A stretch of DNA of 38,862 nucleotides from Pirellula sp. (GTDB lineage: Bacteria; Planctomycetota; Planctomycetia; Pirellulales; Pirellulaceae), in assembly GCA_021300015.1 (NCBI GenBank), contig JAJTFB010000057.1, positions 1 through 38,862 of the forward strand, read 5' to 3'. The translations under genes were made by a program, and so were the position numbers. Shown piece by piece: positions 8,024 to 15,775 of the stretch. Each line of letters starts with the position of its first letter. The first letter of the stretch is position 1. The notes beneath the pieces were generated by a model. That model was not told the origin of the DNA. It ran no database searches and saw only the letters and a list, made by a program, of their open reading frames with translations.

Positions 8024-9539
8024 CGTTGCGCCTTCTGTTGCGGGACTTCTGGACTTCTTTGGTTTCGGCCGTGACGACCTCGTAGAGAACAGCGCGAGCA
8101 TTCCCGCGTTTTCGCAAGATTCGACCGAGCCGCTGCTTGGATTGCCTAGTCGAGCTTTTGCCTCCGAGGACCACAGCGATTTTGACTTCGGGCAGGTCGA
8201 CCCCTTCATCGAGTACTTGGTTGGCTACCAAGGCTGGATAGACTCCGTCGCGAAGCCCTTCGAGATAGTCGAGTCTCTCGGCTTTTCCGCAATGGCTGAG
8301 CAAACAAGGGATAAGAAATCGCAGCGATATTTTGCGAGCCATGGCGTTCGTACCGGTGAAGATGATCATCGGCTCGCCCAAATGAAGCCGAAACAGATCT
8401 TCGAGCACCTCGAGCTTTTCGTCGGCCCGATCCTCGATGGATTCCTTCTCTCGATACAATCGCATGATGCGGGAAGCTTCGCTCCCTTTGGCCGCCTCAT
8501 TGCACAGGTCTTTCCATTCAAACAGGGGGTCTTGCTCCCTGCGTTCGTGGACGTAACTTGCAATCTGACCTGAGATCTCTTTGTACCGTACGCGCTCGCT
8601 CGGACCGAGTGCGACTGCGATGCGAACTACATCGTAGTCGGCCAGCGTACTTCCTTTGACCTGCTGCAACCCCAGCTCGTAGCAGACCGGCCCGATGAGC
8701 ACCTCGAGTTCCCTCGGATCGGCATTGAGCGTCGCGGTCAGTCCTAAGCGTTGTGGGGCAGTCGAGCAACGGGCCGCATCGGCCCGAATCGGTCCGGTCA
8801 AATGGTGGCACTCGTCAAAGACAAGCAAACCGAACCGCGATCCGAGTTCTGTGGCATGGATGCAGGCACTGGCGTAGGTCGTGACGGTCAGTGGCCGGAT
8901 GGTGTTGCGTTGATCCCCGAGTATCCCGGCATCGATCCCGAGCCCCCGCAGGATGCGACGATGCCACTGGTACATCAGGTCCCTGACCGGAGCGACGACC
9001 AACGTTGGGATTCCACTCTGCGCGATGATCGCAAGGGCCACTTCGGTCTTACCCGTCCCGGTAGGCATGACGATGATGCCTCGCTTGGATTGGCCCCAAG
9101 CCTCGATGGCTTGCTGCTGCTCGGGGCGTAAAGGGGGCAGTTTCAGTTCGGTTGCAAACGTCAGCAACCCGCTTGGATCCCCTTGATCGACTTTCGGGAC
9201 TTCATCGAGAATCCCTGTATCGAAGGCAGCAAGTCCTTGGCGGATTTGTCCGTAATGAATCGCATCGCACCGCCATTTGAGTACGCGGTGGTCCCACATC
9301 CAGACTTTGGGGCCAAACCAAGCCTCAAGCTGATCCTTGGTGCCACGCTCGAGCAGCAAGGTTCCCGAATCAAAAACCAATCGGTTCGAACTCGATGCGT
9401 CGGTCAACTGCTTCGAACTCCTCTGGCGAACTCTTGTGTCAGAACTTTTGTGTCGAACTTTTGTATCGATCCACCGTATTCGGGGGGCAAAATCCAGCGG
9501 GTATTTCATCGGGGAATTGTTGCTTATCGACACTCTCAC
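7968..9539 (-). CDS. XPB/Rad25-type superfamily 2 DNA helicase
   Basis: A 523-residue DNA helicase/translocase of the XPB family. Visible motifs are LRPEQQQAIEAW (motif Q/0), PTGTGKTEVAL (Walker A, around residue 160), the DECHH box at about 242-246, GLTATL (motif III), FTGTNAMARKI (motif IV region), VLDEGVDLPEV (motif V) and QRLGRILRKR (motif VI). The first ~130 residues form a small N-terminal domain as in archaeal XPB. It begins with GTG at 9539; a GTG at 9533 and an ATG at 9509 are alternatives. It overlaps the downstream Bax1-like gene by 56 bases. XPB-Bax1 pairs open and cut damaged DNA in archaea; the bacterial role is presumably repair. A two-copy nine-residue repeat sits near the N-terminus. 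Confidence 0.93.
   Translation of the reverse strand: MRVSISNNSPMKYPLDFAPRIRWIDTKVRHKSSDTRVRQRSSKQLTDASSSNRLVFDSGTLLLERGTKDQLEAWFGPKVWMWDHRVLKWRCDAIHYGQIRQGLAAFDTGILDEVPKVDQGDPSGLLTFATELKLPPLRPEQQQAIEAWGQSKRGIIVMPTGTGKTEVALAIIAQSGIPTLVVAPVRDLMYQWHRRILRGLGIDAGILGDQRNTIRPLTVTTYASACIHATELGSRFGLLVFDECHHLTGPIRADAARCSTAPQRLGLTATLNADPRELEVLIGPVCYELGLQQVKGSTLADYDVVRIAVALGPSERVRYKEISGQIASYVHERREQDPLFEWKDLCNEAAKGSEASRIMRLYREKESIEDRADEKLEVLEDLFRLHLGEPMIIFTGTNAMARKISLRFLIPCLLSHCGKAERLDYLEGLRDGVYPALVANQVLDEGVDLPEVKIAVVLGGKSSTRQSKQRLGRILRKRGNARAVLYEVVTAETKEVQKSRNRRRNDAYQGTSHRKLRRRPDPS
9414..9467 (-). repeat. Two-copy 27-bp repeat in the XPB N-terminus
   Basis: Encodes DTKVRHKSS then DTRVRQRSS, residues 25-42 of the helicase. 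At DNA level it resolves into roughly four 13-14 base imperfect units (gaacttttgtgtc-like). It is basic and probably a flexible DNA-binding tail. Confidence 0.6.
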
Positions 9540-9566
9540 GGCTACGGCAGGCGTTTCTTCTGAGTT

Positions 9567-9572
9567 ATTATA
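9567..9572 (-). promoter_or_regulatory. Perfect -10 hexamer upstream of the XPB-Bax1 genes
   Basis: Reads TATAAT on the minus strand, 27 bases upstream of the GTG at 9539, in the only 50-110 base gap between the divergent helicase and CaMKII-hub genes. No good -35 box is found at 17 bases (TCACGC). The same AT-rich patch could also serve the plus strand (TATTAT/TATAGT). Confidence 0.4.
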
Positions 9573-9647
9573 GTAGACGTCACAAGGAGCGTGATTTCGA
9601 GGCAGAACGGTCGCCTTGAAACGACCGCTAGCATTTGTTTGTCGACG

Positions 9648-10052
9648 ATGGGAAAAACTGCGATGGCCACCTCTGCCGATCGGGACACAATCCTGGATCT
9701 AACCCAAAAGTTACTCGTTTCGATCACCCGTGGAGATTGGGACACCTACAAGGAAATCTGTTGCCCTAGTTTGACGTGCTTTGAACCCGAGGCGATGGGG
9801 AATCTTGTCGACGGATTGGATTTTCACCAATACTATTTCAATTTGCCAAGCGGATCGACGCCCGTTCAATCGACCATCGTCGCTCCCCATATCCGGGTCA
9901 TGGGGGATACGGCCGTGATCGCCTATGTTCGTCTGACCCAAAAGATCGCCGACGGAAAACCGACGACGGTGGCCATGGAGGAAACCCGTGTATGGCAAAA
10001 GCAGATGGGCAAATGGAAGCATGTCCATTTCCACCGCAGTCCGACTCGCTAG
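9648..10052 (+). CDS. CaMKII association (hub) domain homologue, SnoaL/NTF2-like fold
   Basis: A 134-residue protein strikingly similar to the association domain that assembles animal Ca2+/calmodulin-dependent kinase II into rings. Shared blocks are LTCFEPEAMGNLVDGLDFH, IVAPHIRVMGD, VIAYVRLTQ, EETRVWQKQMGKW and the terminal HVHFHRS. No kinase domain is attached or encoded nearby. Such stand-alone bacterial hub proteins belong to the NTF2-like/SnoaL-like superfamily and probably form ring or dimer assemblies with a ligand pocket; enzyme activity is unproven. The frame is open upstream to a GTG at 9591, but an AAGGAG only one base from that GTG is badly placed. ATGs at 9648 and 9663 are more likely starts. 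It is 36 bases upstream of the NAD+ synthetase ATG, so the two may be co-transcribed. Confidence 0.85.
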   Translation: MGKTAMATSADRDTILDLTQKLLVSITRGDWDTYKEICCPSLTCFEPEAMGNLVDGLDFHQYYFNLPSGSTPVQSTIVAPHIRVMGDTAVIAYVRLTQKIADGKPTTVAMEETRVWQKQMGKWKHVHFHRSPTR

Positions 10053-10088
10053 TTGTCGATCGACCGAACTTCTCCAAAGGACCACCGA

Positions 10089-12092
10089 ATGCATCCCGCA
10101 GGTTTTCTTCGGATCAGCACCCTCTCGACGTCCACAGCCGTTGCCAACCCAGAAGGCAACGTATCGGCGATCGAGCAAGCTTTGGTTTCCTTTCAGTCGT
10201 CGGACATCGTCCTGCTGCCCGAATTGTGCATCAGCGGATACACCTGCGGTGAGTTGTTCCTTCAAGATCGTTTGCTCGATTCATGCCGTAGCGCACTGGT
10301 TCAATTGGCCCGGTACGTCGACCAACAACTCGTTGTCGTCGGTCTGCCGCTTGCGGTCCGAGGCCGACTTTACAACGTCGCAGCGGTGCTCTCGGGCGGA
10401 TCGGTCTTGGGCCTAGTCCCCAAAACCCACTTGCCCAACTACAGCGAATTTTACGAAGCACGCTGGTTTCATTCGGGGGCCGATGCGGATTTCGATACCG
10501 TGCGAATCGACGGAATCGGCCAAGTCCCCTTTGGAACCGATTTGCTCTTCGAGTGCGGCAAAGCCACCCTTGGGATCGAGATTTGCGAAGATCTTTGGGT
10601 CCCTATTCCTCCGAGCAGCCAGCAGGCGATCGCTGGTGCAAACGTCCTGCTGAACCTTTCGGCAAGCAACGAGACGATCGGGAAAGCCAACTACCGCAAG
10701 CAACTCGTCGCGATGCAATCGGGCAAGTGCATCGCGGCTTACGCCTACGCTAGCGCTGGTCCCTCCGAGAGCACCACCGATTTGGTCTTCGGTGCCCATT
10801 GCCTGATTGCTGAGAACGGTGCGATCTTGGCGGAGTCCCAGCGGATCGGCACAGGGTTGGAGATCCATGCCCACCCCTCCGAGAGCCCAGTGGTGAGTTT
10901 TGCAACGGCCGATATCGACTTGGGGAAACTCGATCGCGACCGTCGAGCGTTTCAAACCATGCATCAAACAGCCGATCGCAAGTCGGCTGAGTTCCGGCGC
11001 GTTGCCTTCGAGCTGCAACTCACACCTGGTTCCGTGTGCCGAAGAATCGATCCGCACCCGTTCGTTCCAGCTTCCAAGGACCAGTTGCACGAGCGCTGCG
11101 CGGAGATCTTCGAAATCCAATGCGCAGCCCTAGCCAAAAGGGTGGGACTCTTACCGGCGAACTCACCCCTTAGCATCGGTGTCTCCGGGGGCCTCGACAG
11201 CACCTTGGCTCTTTTGGTAGCCGTCGAGATGTGCAGGAAGATGGGCTGGCCGACGACCCGAATCGTCGGGATGACCATGCCTGGATTCGGAACGACCAAG
11301 CAGTCGAAATCCAATGCGATCGAACTGATGAAGCATCTCGAGGTCACATCGCAGACGATCGATATTCGAGACAATTGCTTCGAAACCTTCCGAAGTCTTC
11401 AACACGCTCCCTTCGGCGTTTCCCTTGAGGGGCTAAACTCGCAGAGCCTCCAGAGCCGCTTGGAAAAACTGCCCGAGAACCAGCGCAACGATCTGGTGTT
11501 TGAAAACGTACAGGCTCGAATGCGGACCATGCTCCTGATGAATCGAGGATTTGTGCTTGGGACTGGCGATATGTCCGAACAAGCTCTCGGCTGGAGCACT
11601 TACAACGCCGACCACATGTCGATGTACAACGTCAACGGTTCGATCCCCAAAACGCTCGTGAAATTTCTGATTCGCTACGTGGCGGAGTATCTCGTCAAAG
11701 ATGCCGTCGGCAAGATTCTCATCGACATCGTTCAAACGCCGATCACCCCGGAATTGCTCCCGTTGAGCTCCGATCAAAACGTGCTTCAATCGACCGAAGA
11801 TACCATCGGGCCTTACGAACTGCACGATTTCTTCCTGTTTCATCTGGTCCGTGGCGGGGCTACTCCCTCGAAAATCCTCCTTTTGGCCGAGCATGCCGTA
11901 TTCGATCGCGAATATTCGCCTGACCAAATCCGCAGTACGTTAAAAGTTTTCCTCAAGCGATTTTTCGCTTCGCAATACAAACGCTCGTGCGTTCCAGATG
12001 GCCCTAAAGTCGGAAGCGTTTCGCTGTCTCCACGAGGCGATTGGCGAATGCCTAGCGACGCCGATGTCGCCACTTGGATCGCCGAACTCTAA
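10089..12092 (+). CDS. nadE: Glutamine-dependent NAD+ synthetase
   Basis: A 667-residue two-domain enzyme that converts deamido-NAD+ to NAD+ using ammonia released from glutamine, the last step of NAD+ synthesis. The N-terminal nitrilase-type glutaminase has its triad: Glu in VLLPELCISGYT, Lys in VPKTHLPNY and Cys in GIEICEDLW. The C-terminal synthetase has the PP-loop GVSGGLDSTLALL and the GTGDMSEQALGW and YNVNGSIPKTLV blocks. Length matches the long glutaminase-fused form seen in Mycobacterium and others. The ATG at 10089 is chosen with AAAGGA about ten bases upstream; an in-frame TTG at 10053 would abut the previous gene. The next gene begins 38 bases after its stop. Confidence 0.95.
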   Translation: MHPAGFLRISTLSTSTAVANPEGNVSAIEQALVSFQSSDIVLLPELCISGYTCGELFLQDRLLDSCRSALVQLARYVDQQLVVVGLPLAVRGRLYNVAAVLSGGSVLGLVPKTHLPNYSEFYEARWFHSGADADFDTVRIDGIGQVPFGTDLLFECGKATLGIEICEDLWVPIPPSSQQAIAGANVLLNLSASNETIGKANYRKQLVAMQSGKCIAAYAYASAGPSESTTDLVFGAHCLIAENGAILAESQRIGTGLEIHAHPSESPVVSFATADIDLGKLDRDRRAFQTMHQTADRKSAEFRRVAFELQLTPGSVCRRIDPHPFVPASKDQLHERCAEIFEIQCAALAKRVGLLPANSPLSIGVSGGLDSTLALLVAVEMCRKMGWPTTRIVGMTMPGFGTTKQSKSNAIELMKHLEVTSQTIDIRDNCFETFRSLQHAPFGVSLEGLNSQSLQSRLEKLPENQRNDLVFENVQARMRTMLLMNRGFVLGTGDMSEQALGWSTYNADHMSMYNVNGSIPKTLVKFLIRYVAEYLVKDAVGKILIDIVQTPITPELLPLSSDQNVLQSTEDTIGPYELHDFFLFHLVRGGATPSKILLLAEHAVFDREYSPDQIRSTLKVFLKRFFASQYKRSCVPDGPKVGSVSLSPRGDWRMPSDADVATWIAEL

Positions 12093-12130
12093 TCGATGCA
12101 ATCGCTCCAATCTTTCTTGGAAACCCTATC

Positions 12131-12592
12131 ATGAACCAGCCGAACGATGTCGCCTCCGAGGTGCTTGAATTCGTCAGCCGATGCAAAACCGTTATCCTCT
12201 CGACCGTCTCAGGCAACGGCGAACCCAACGCGAGCTACGCTCCATTTGTCCAAGAGGCTGGCGCAATCTACGTTCTGGTCAGCGGGTTGGCCAAGCACAC
12301 CTCGAATCTGCTCTCGACGGGCCAATGCCACGCGATGTTCATCGCCGACGAAAAAGATTCGGTCAACGTTTTTGCACGCAAACGGGTCAGTTACACTTGC
12401 GAGGTCCACGTCATTCCCCGGGATGCCCCCCTGGCCCCGATCGTCTTTGGCAAGATGCGAGACCAATTCGGACCGACCATCGAGACGTTGATCGGACTCT
12501 CCGATTTTCGACTCGTCCAATTGCTCCCTGGACCAGGGGTCTGGGTTCGGGGCTTTGCCCAAGCCATCCCGATTCATGGTCTCTTGAGTTGA
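12131..12592 (+). CDS. HugZ-like pyridoxamine-5'-phosphate-oxidase-fold protein
   Basis: A 153-residue split-barrel protein of the flavin-reductase/PNPOx fold. The run CKTVILSTVSGNGEPNASYAPF, then YVLVSGLAKHTSNLL and the FARKRVSYTCEV segment, follow the HugZ/HutZ family (heme utilisation or storage). The usual C-terminal DUF2470 part is absent, so it is a short version. FMN or heme binding is expected from the fold but cannot be proven from the sequence. The ATG at 12131 is preferred over an in-frame GTG/TTG-type start at 12074 that would overlap nadE. It ends 27 bases before the convergent photolyase-family gene. A redox link to NAD+ synthesis is only positional. Confidence 0.82.
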   Translation: MNQPNDVASEVLEFVSRCKTVILSTVSGNGEPNASYAPFVQEAGAIYVLVSGLAKHTSNLLSTGQCHAMFIADEKDSVNVFARKRVSYTCEVHVIPRDAPLAPIVFGKMRDQFGPTIETLIGLSDFRLVQLLPGPGVWVRGFAQAIPIHGLLS

Positions 12593-12619
12593 ACCGAGCC
12601 AGGCCCCAAGTTCGTCAAA

Positions 12620-14128
12620 TCACAGGGAGCTTAAAAAAGCATCGGCAGTTCGCTGATGGACTTGGAGCTTCTCTCCCATCCGATCGACCTGGCTGACCAT
12701 GACCTTCATCCGCGGATTGCGCTCGAAAAAATCCCGATGCTTGGAAACAAACCGCCAGTACAACCCATCCCACACGGACGTCCAGTCCCCCTTTTTGTAG
12801 TCGCTCATCTTGAGCACATAACTCGATCCACTGATATAAGGTTTGGTGGTGATCAGCCCGCCGTCTGCATGCTGACTCATTCCATAGACGTTGGGAACCA
12901 TCACCCAATCGTAGGCGTCGACAAACATCTCCATAAACCAGCGGTAGATCGCATCGGGATGGAACTCGCACAGCAGCATGAAATTCCCTAAAATCATCAG
13001 TCGCTCGATATGATGACAATATCCATACCGCAGCACCCTATGGATCGTCTGATCGACCGGCACAATCCCGGTCGTCCCATCGTAGAAAGAATTGGGCAAT
13101 GGGCGATCATGCCCCCAGTAATTTCGAGTCCGCTGTTGGGTCCCCAGTTTGCGATACACCAATCGCATGTACTCGCGCCATCCGATCACCTGCCTAACAA
13201 AACCCTCGAGCGAGTTCATCGGCACGGCACTTGAGCCCCGCTTTGGTCTTAACCCAGACTCCAGAACCGCTTCGACCAGATGGCCCGGCGACAAGAGCCC
13301 GACATTGAGCATCGGTGTTAGGACCGAATGGTACAAGAAGGTATGCTCCCGACTGATCGAATCCTCGTAGTCTCCAAAGTTGGACAACCGTTCAAGCAGA
13401 AAGCGTTTCAAGTGCGCCTCGGAGCCCTCGACGCTGGTCGGATACCACAACGGTTCTTTGTCCCCCCAGGCGTCTTTGAAATTCTTATCGACGTACTTTC
13501 TGGCCTCGAGGGCATAAGCGTCCTCGCTGGCAAGCTCACACTCAGGGGGCTGGTGACCGGCCGGTAAACGCTTGCGATTCTCGGTATCGAAACTCCATTT
13601 CCCATCGAGGGGCTTTTGATCACCATCCAAGAGTACATCCAGACGTTTGCGTTGCTCGATGTAGAAATTCGTAAAGAAAAGCTTTTTCTTGTTGGCGACA
13701 AAACTTTCGATAGCATCCAAAGGGGTCAAAAAATGAGGATCTGCAACCATCTCGAAATCGATCCGATGAAGCTTGCAAGCGGCCCTGAGCCTGACGAGCA
13801 AGTTGTGGTCTTCGGGGTCGATCGCTCGGAGTTTCTCGACTCCATCGTCCGAGAGCCGTTGGCCGATGTCGGCCGAATGATCGATCGCCATTGCATCGAT
13901 GTACACGACTGCCTTACCAAGTTTCTTCAGCCCGTCGGCATAGCGCTTCATCGAAGCCCTATGGAGCAAGAGCTTCTGCCGACAGAATCGGTACTGCCGA
14001 AACAAGAGCGGATCCTCTACTACATAGACATGCTCGATGTGCCCCATCCATTTCGGATCGGGAAACAACTGATGAGGGTAGACAATCACCGCTTCGAGGG
14101 GTTTGCTCGTCGACGTCTTGGCTTTCAC
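12620..14128 (-). CDS. Photolyase/cryptochrome-family protein (FeS-BCP-like, lacking cluster cysteines)
   Basis: About 502 residues, related to the bacterial (6-4) photolyase/FeS-BCP group (COG3046). It has an N-terminal alpha/beta antenna-type domain opening VIVYPHQLFPDPKW, and a C-terminal FAD-binding helical domain with YGYCHHIERLMILGNFMLL, FVDAYDWVMVPNVYGMSQHADGG and TKPYISGSSYVLKMSDY. In typical FeS-BCPs the sequence after MSDY carries the CxxC and a third cysteine of a 4Fe-4S cluster. Here it reads KKGDWTSVWDGLYWRF with no cysteine, so a cluster is unlikely. It begins most probably at the GTG at 14128, 13 bases past the stop of the class II photolyase gene. An ATG at 14188 is in frame but would sit inside that gene. 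Light-driven DNA repair or light sensing is expected; which one is open. Confidence 0.9.
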   Translation of the reverse strand: MKAKTSTSKPLEAVIVYPHQLFPDPKWMGHIEHVYVVEDPLLFRQYRFCRQKLLLHRASMKRYADGLKKLGKAVVYIDAMAIDHSADIGQRLSDDGVEKLRAIDPEDHNLLVRLRAACKLHRIDFEMVADPHFLTPLDAIESFVANKKKLFFTNFYIEQRKRLDVLLDGDQKPLDGKWSFDTENRKRLPAGHQPPECELASEDAYALEARKYVDKNFKDAWGDKEPLWYPTSVEGSEAHLKRFLLERLSNFGDYEDSISREHTFLYHSVLTPMLNVGLLSPGHLVEAVLESGLRPKRGSSAVPMNSLEGFVRQVIGWREYMRLVYRKLGTQQRTRNYWGHDRPLPNSFYDGTTGIVPVDQTIHRVLRYGYCHHIERLMILGNFMLLCEFHPDAIYRWFMEMFVDAYDWVMVPNVYGMSQHADGGLITTKPYISGSSYVLKMSDYKKGDWTSVWDGLYWRFVSKHRDFFERNPRMKVMVSQVDRMGEKLQVHQRTADAFLSSL

Positions 14129-14160
14129 AATGATTTGGCTTTCACGATGTCTTGGCTTTG
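14115..14160. repeat. 17-bp imperfect tandem repeat across the photolyase gene junction
   Basis: The element TTGGCTTT recurs at 14118, 14135 and 14152, a 17-base period. It covers the stop codon of the upstream photolyase gene and the likely GTG start of the next. The copy with GTG at 14145 overlaps the stop but soon hits a TGA; the copy with GTG at 14128 opens the long frame. Confidence 0.7.
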
Positions 14161-15644
14161 AGCCCTTGGACCTGCGGGAGTTCCGCATAGCGCTGCAGGT
14201 AACCTTTGACGGAGAATTTTGAGCGGGTCGATTCGCTGGTCATGTATCGGATCTTGCCGAAGACCTCGCGCTCGGGACCCCAGGCCCGATCGTAGCGTCC
14301 CAAAACCCAAAAGATCCCGCTGTAGGAATTCGGATCCCGACCATCCAAAGCGTATTTATTGTTCAAGTGGATCATGATGTTGAGAGCCTCCCGAGGAGAT
14401 TGACTCCAATGCAGGATTTTCTTGCCCCAGAGCATCCGAAGGTAATTGTGGATACGTCCCTCACCGACCAGTTGCCGCTGAGCTGCATTCCAGAGCGCAT
14501 CGTGCGTTTGAGCCGCTTCGAACTCCTCGGGCGTATAAAGGTAAGGACGTCGGTCGGCAGCATGCTCTTCGAGGGTTTTTTGCGCCCAGTCTGGAAGCGA
14601 CTCGTATCGGTCATAATTGGATTCGCGCCAACACATGTTCAAGCCGATCTCACGCCATGTCATCAATTGGTCCATGAACGCCTCGGCGCTTTGTCCCATG
14701 TTCCAAAATCCATTCATCTTTCCATTGGGCTTCGAAATCTTTTCAAAAGTCCATCCCTTCTGGCTCGATGCAATCGCATCAAATACCTCGTGGGCGCTGA
14801 CGTGCCCGAAGTGTAGATGCGCCGAAAGACTGCTCGAACCGTATTGATCCGGTTCGTTGCGGGCTTGGTCGTAATCGGTAAGCTTGCTCTCGGCGAATAC
14901 CTTCAGCAGTCTAAGCCCCTCGGTCCGCCCTCCCCTCGCGTCGGTCGGTCGAACGCTATGGTCAATATCCAACTTGCTCAAATCGTATCGCTCGAGATCC
15001 TTGCCATCGACAAACTTCCAACGCTTGGATACCTCCTCCGGGAGAGCCTTGAGCCTCTCAAGTTCGACATGGCGAAAGGGATCGGCATGCGGAAAAACCG
15101 GAGTCTCGCGATAGATCTCCTTTTGCATGTAGCGACGGTAAGAATGGGCGACGGTAAAAGTCCGATCGGTATTGCGCATCGGGAGAATCCCATTGCTGTC
15201 GACCAATTCGACCGCGCAGGGCCAGCTTTTGACAATCGACCCATAAAGCTTCGGGTGGAAGAAACACGGAAAGTCATCGGTGACCGTCGCACAAGCGTAT
15301 TTGGCCAACGTTTCGGCGAGCCCACTGCCATCCCCCGAATTCGGCTCGACGTAGCTCACGTACGTTACAGGCAGGTTTTCCGCAGCTTTCCGATTGTCGA
15401 GCATCCCATCGAGCACGAACCGATGAAAACGATCGCTTGCCCATCGATACCCGATACGCAGTCCCTCGAAAACCACAAGGGGTTTGTTCAAGGTGACCGC
15501 TAATTCGACCGCACGCTCAAGGGCGAAATTCGACGCGAGCCGTCGGTAGGCCGTCATCCAGTACAACACATACTGACCGTCGGTGCGCAGGTCGCATTGG
15601 GTCGCGGATCGAACGCGGATCGACGGTGTGTTGGGGGTAATCAT
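14142..15644 (-). CDS. phr: Class II CPD photolyase
   Basis: A 500-residue FAD enzyme that splits cyclobutane pyrimidine dimers with blue light. It has the class II N-terminus (YVLYWMTAYRRLASNFALERAV), the block SSLSAHLHFGHVSA, LMTWREIGLNMCW, and the strongly class II C-terminal run LRMLWGKKILHWSQSP followed by NNKYALDGRDPNSYSG and VFGKIRYMTSES. The ATG at 15644 gives a start close to other class II enzymes; an in-frame ATG at 15722 adds 26 unconserved residues. It is downstream of fumC (132 bases apart) and directly upstream of the second photolyase-family gene, forming a two-gene light-repair pair. Confidence 0.94.
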   Translation of the reverse strand: MITPNTPSIRVRSATQCDLRTDGQYVLYWMTAYRRLASNFALERAVELAVTLNKPLVVFEGLRIGYRWASDRFHRFVLDGMLDNRKAAENLPVTYVSYVEPNSGDGSGLAETLAKYACATVTDDFPCFFHPKLYGSIVKSWPCAVELVDSNGILPMRNTDRTFTVAHSYRRYMQKEIYRETPVFPHADPFRHVELERLKALPEEVSKRWKFVDGKDLERYDLSKLDIDHSVRPTDARGGRTEGLRLLKVFAESKLTDYDQARNEPDQYGSSSLSAHLHFGHVSAHEVFDAIASSQKGWTFEKISKPNGKMNGFWNMGQSAEAFMDQLMTWREIGLNMCWRESNYDRYESLPDWAQKTLEEHAADRRPYLYTPEEFEAAQTHDALWNAAQRQLVGEGRIHNYLRMLWGKKILHWSQSPREALNIMIHLNNKYALDGRDPNSYSGIFWVLGRYDRAWGPEREVFGKIRYMTSESTRSKFSVKGYLQRYAELPQVQGLKAKTS

Positions 15645-15775
15645 CGGGGCAAGCACCCAGTCGTTTTCGATTCGAGAAGCAGGGGATTTCACGCAACGTG
15701 GCATCCGGTGCATTCTATCCAACGGGCAACTGGGACGCAGGATTTAGGCTGCAGGGTGTTGGCTGGAGGCTTCGT

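Noticed and set aside
8024..8209. Longer N-terminus for the Bax1-like protein
   Set aside because: The extra 62 residues overlap the helicase gene and look like an out-of-frame read of it; MLTKELA is the family start.
11433..11927. Antisense frame within nadE
   Set aside because: No similarity, and it is fully covered by conserved synthetase-domain sequence on the plus strand.
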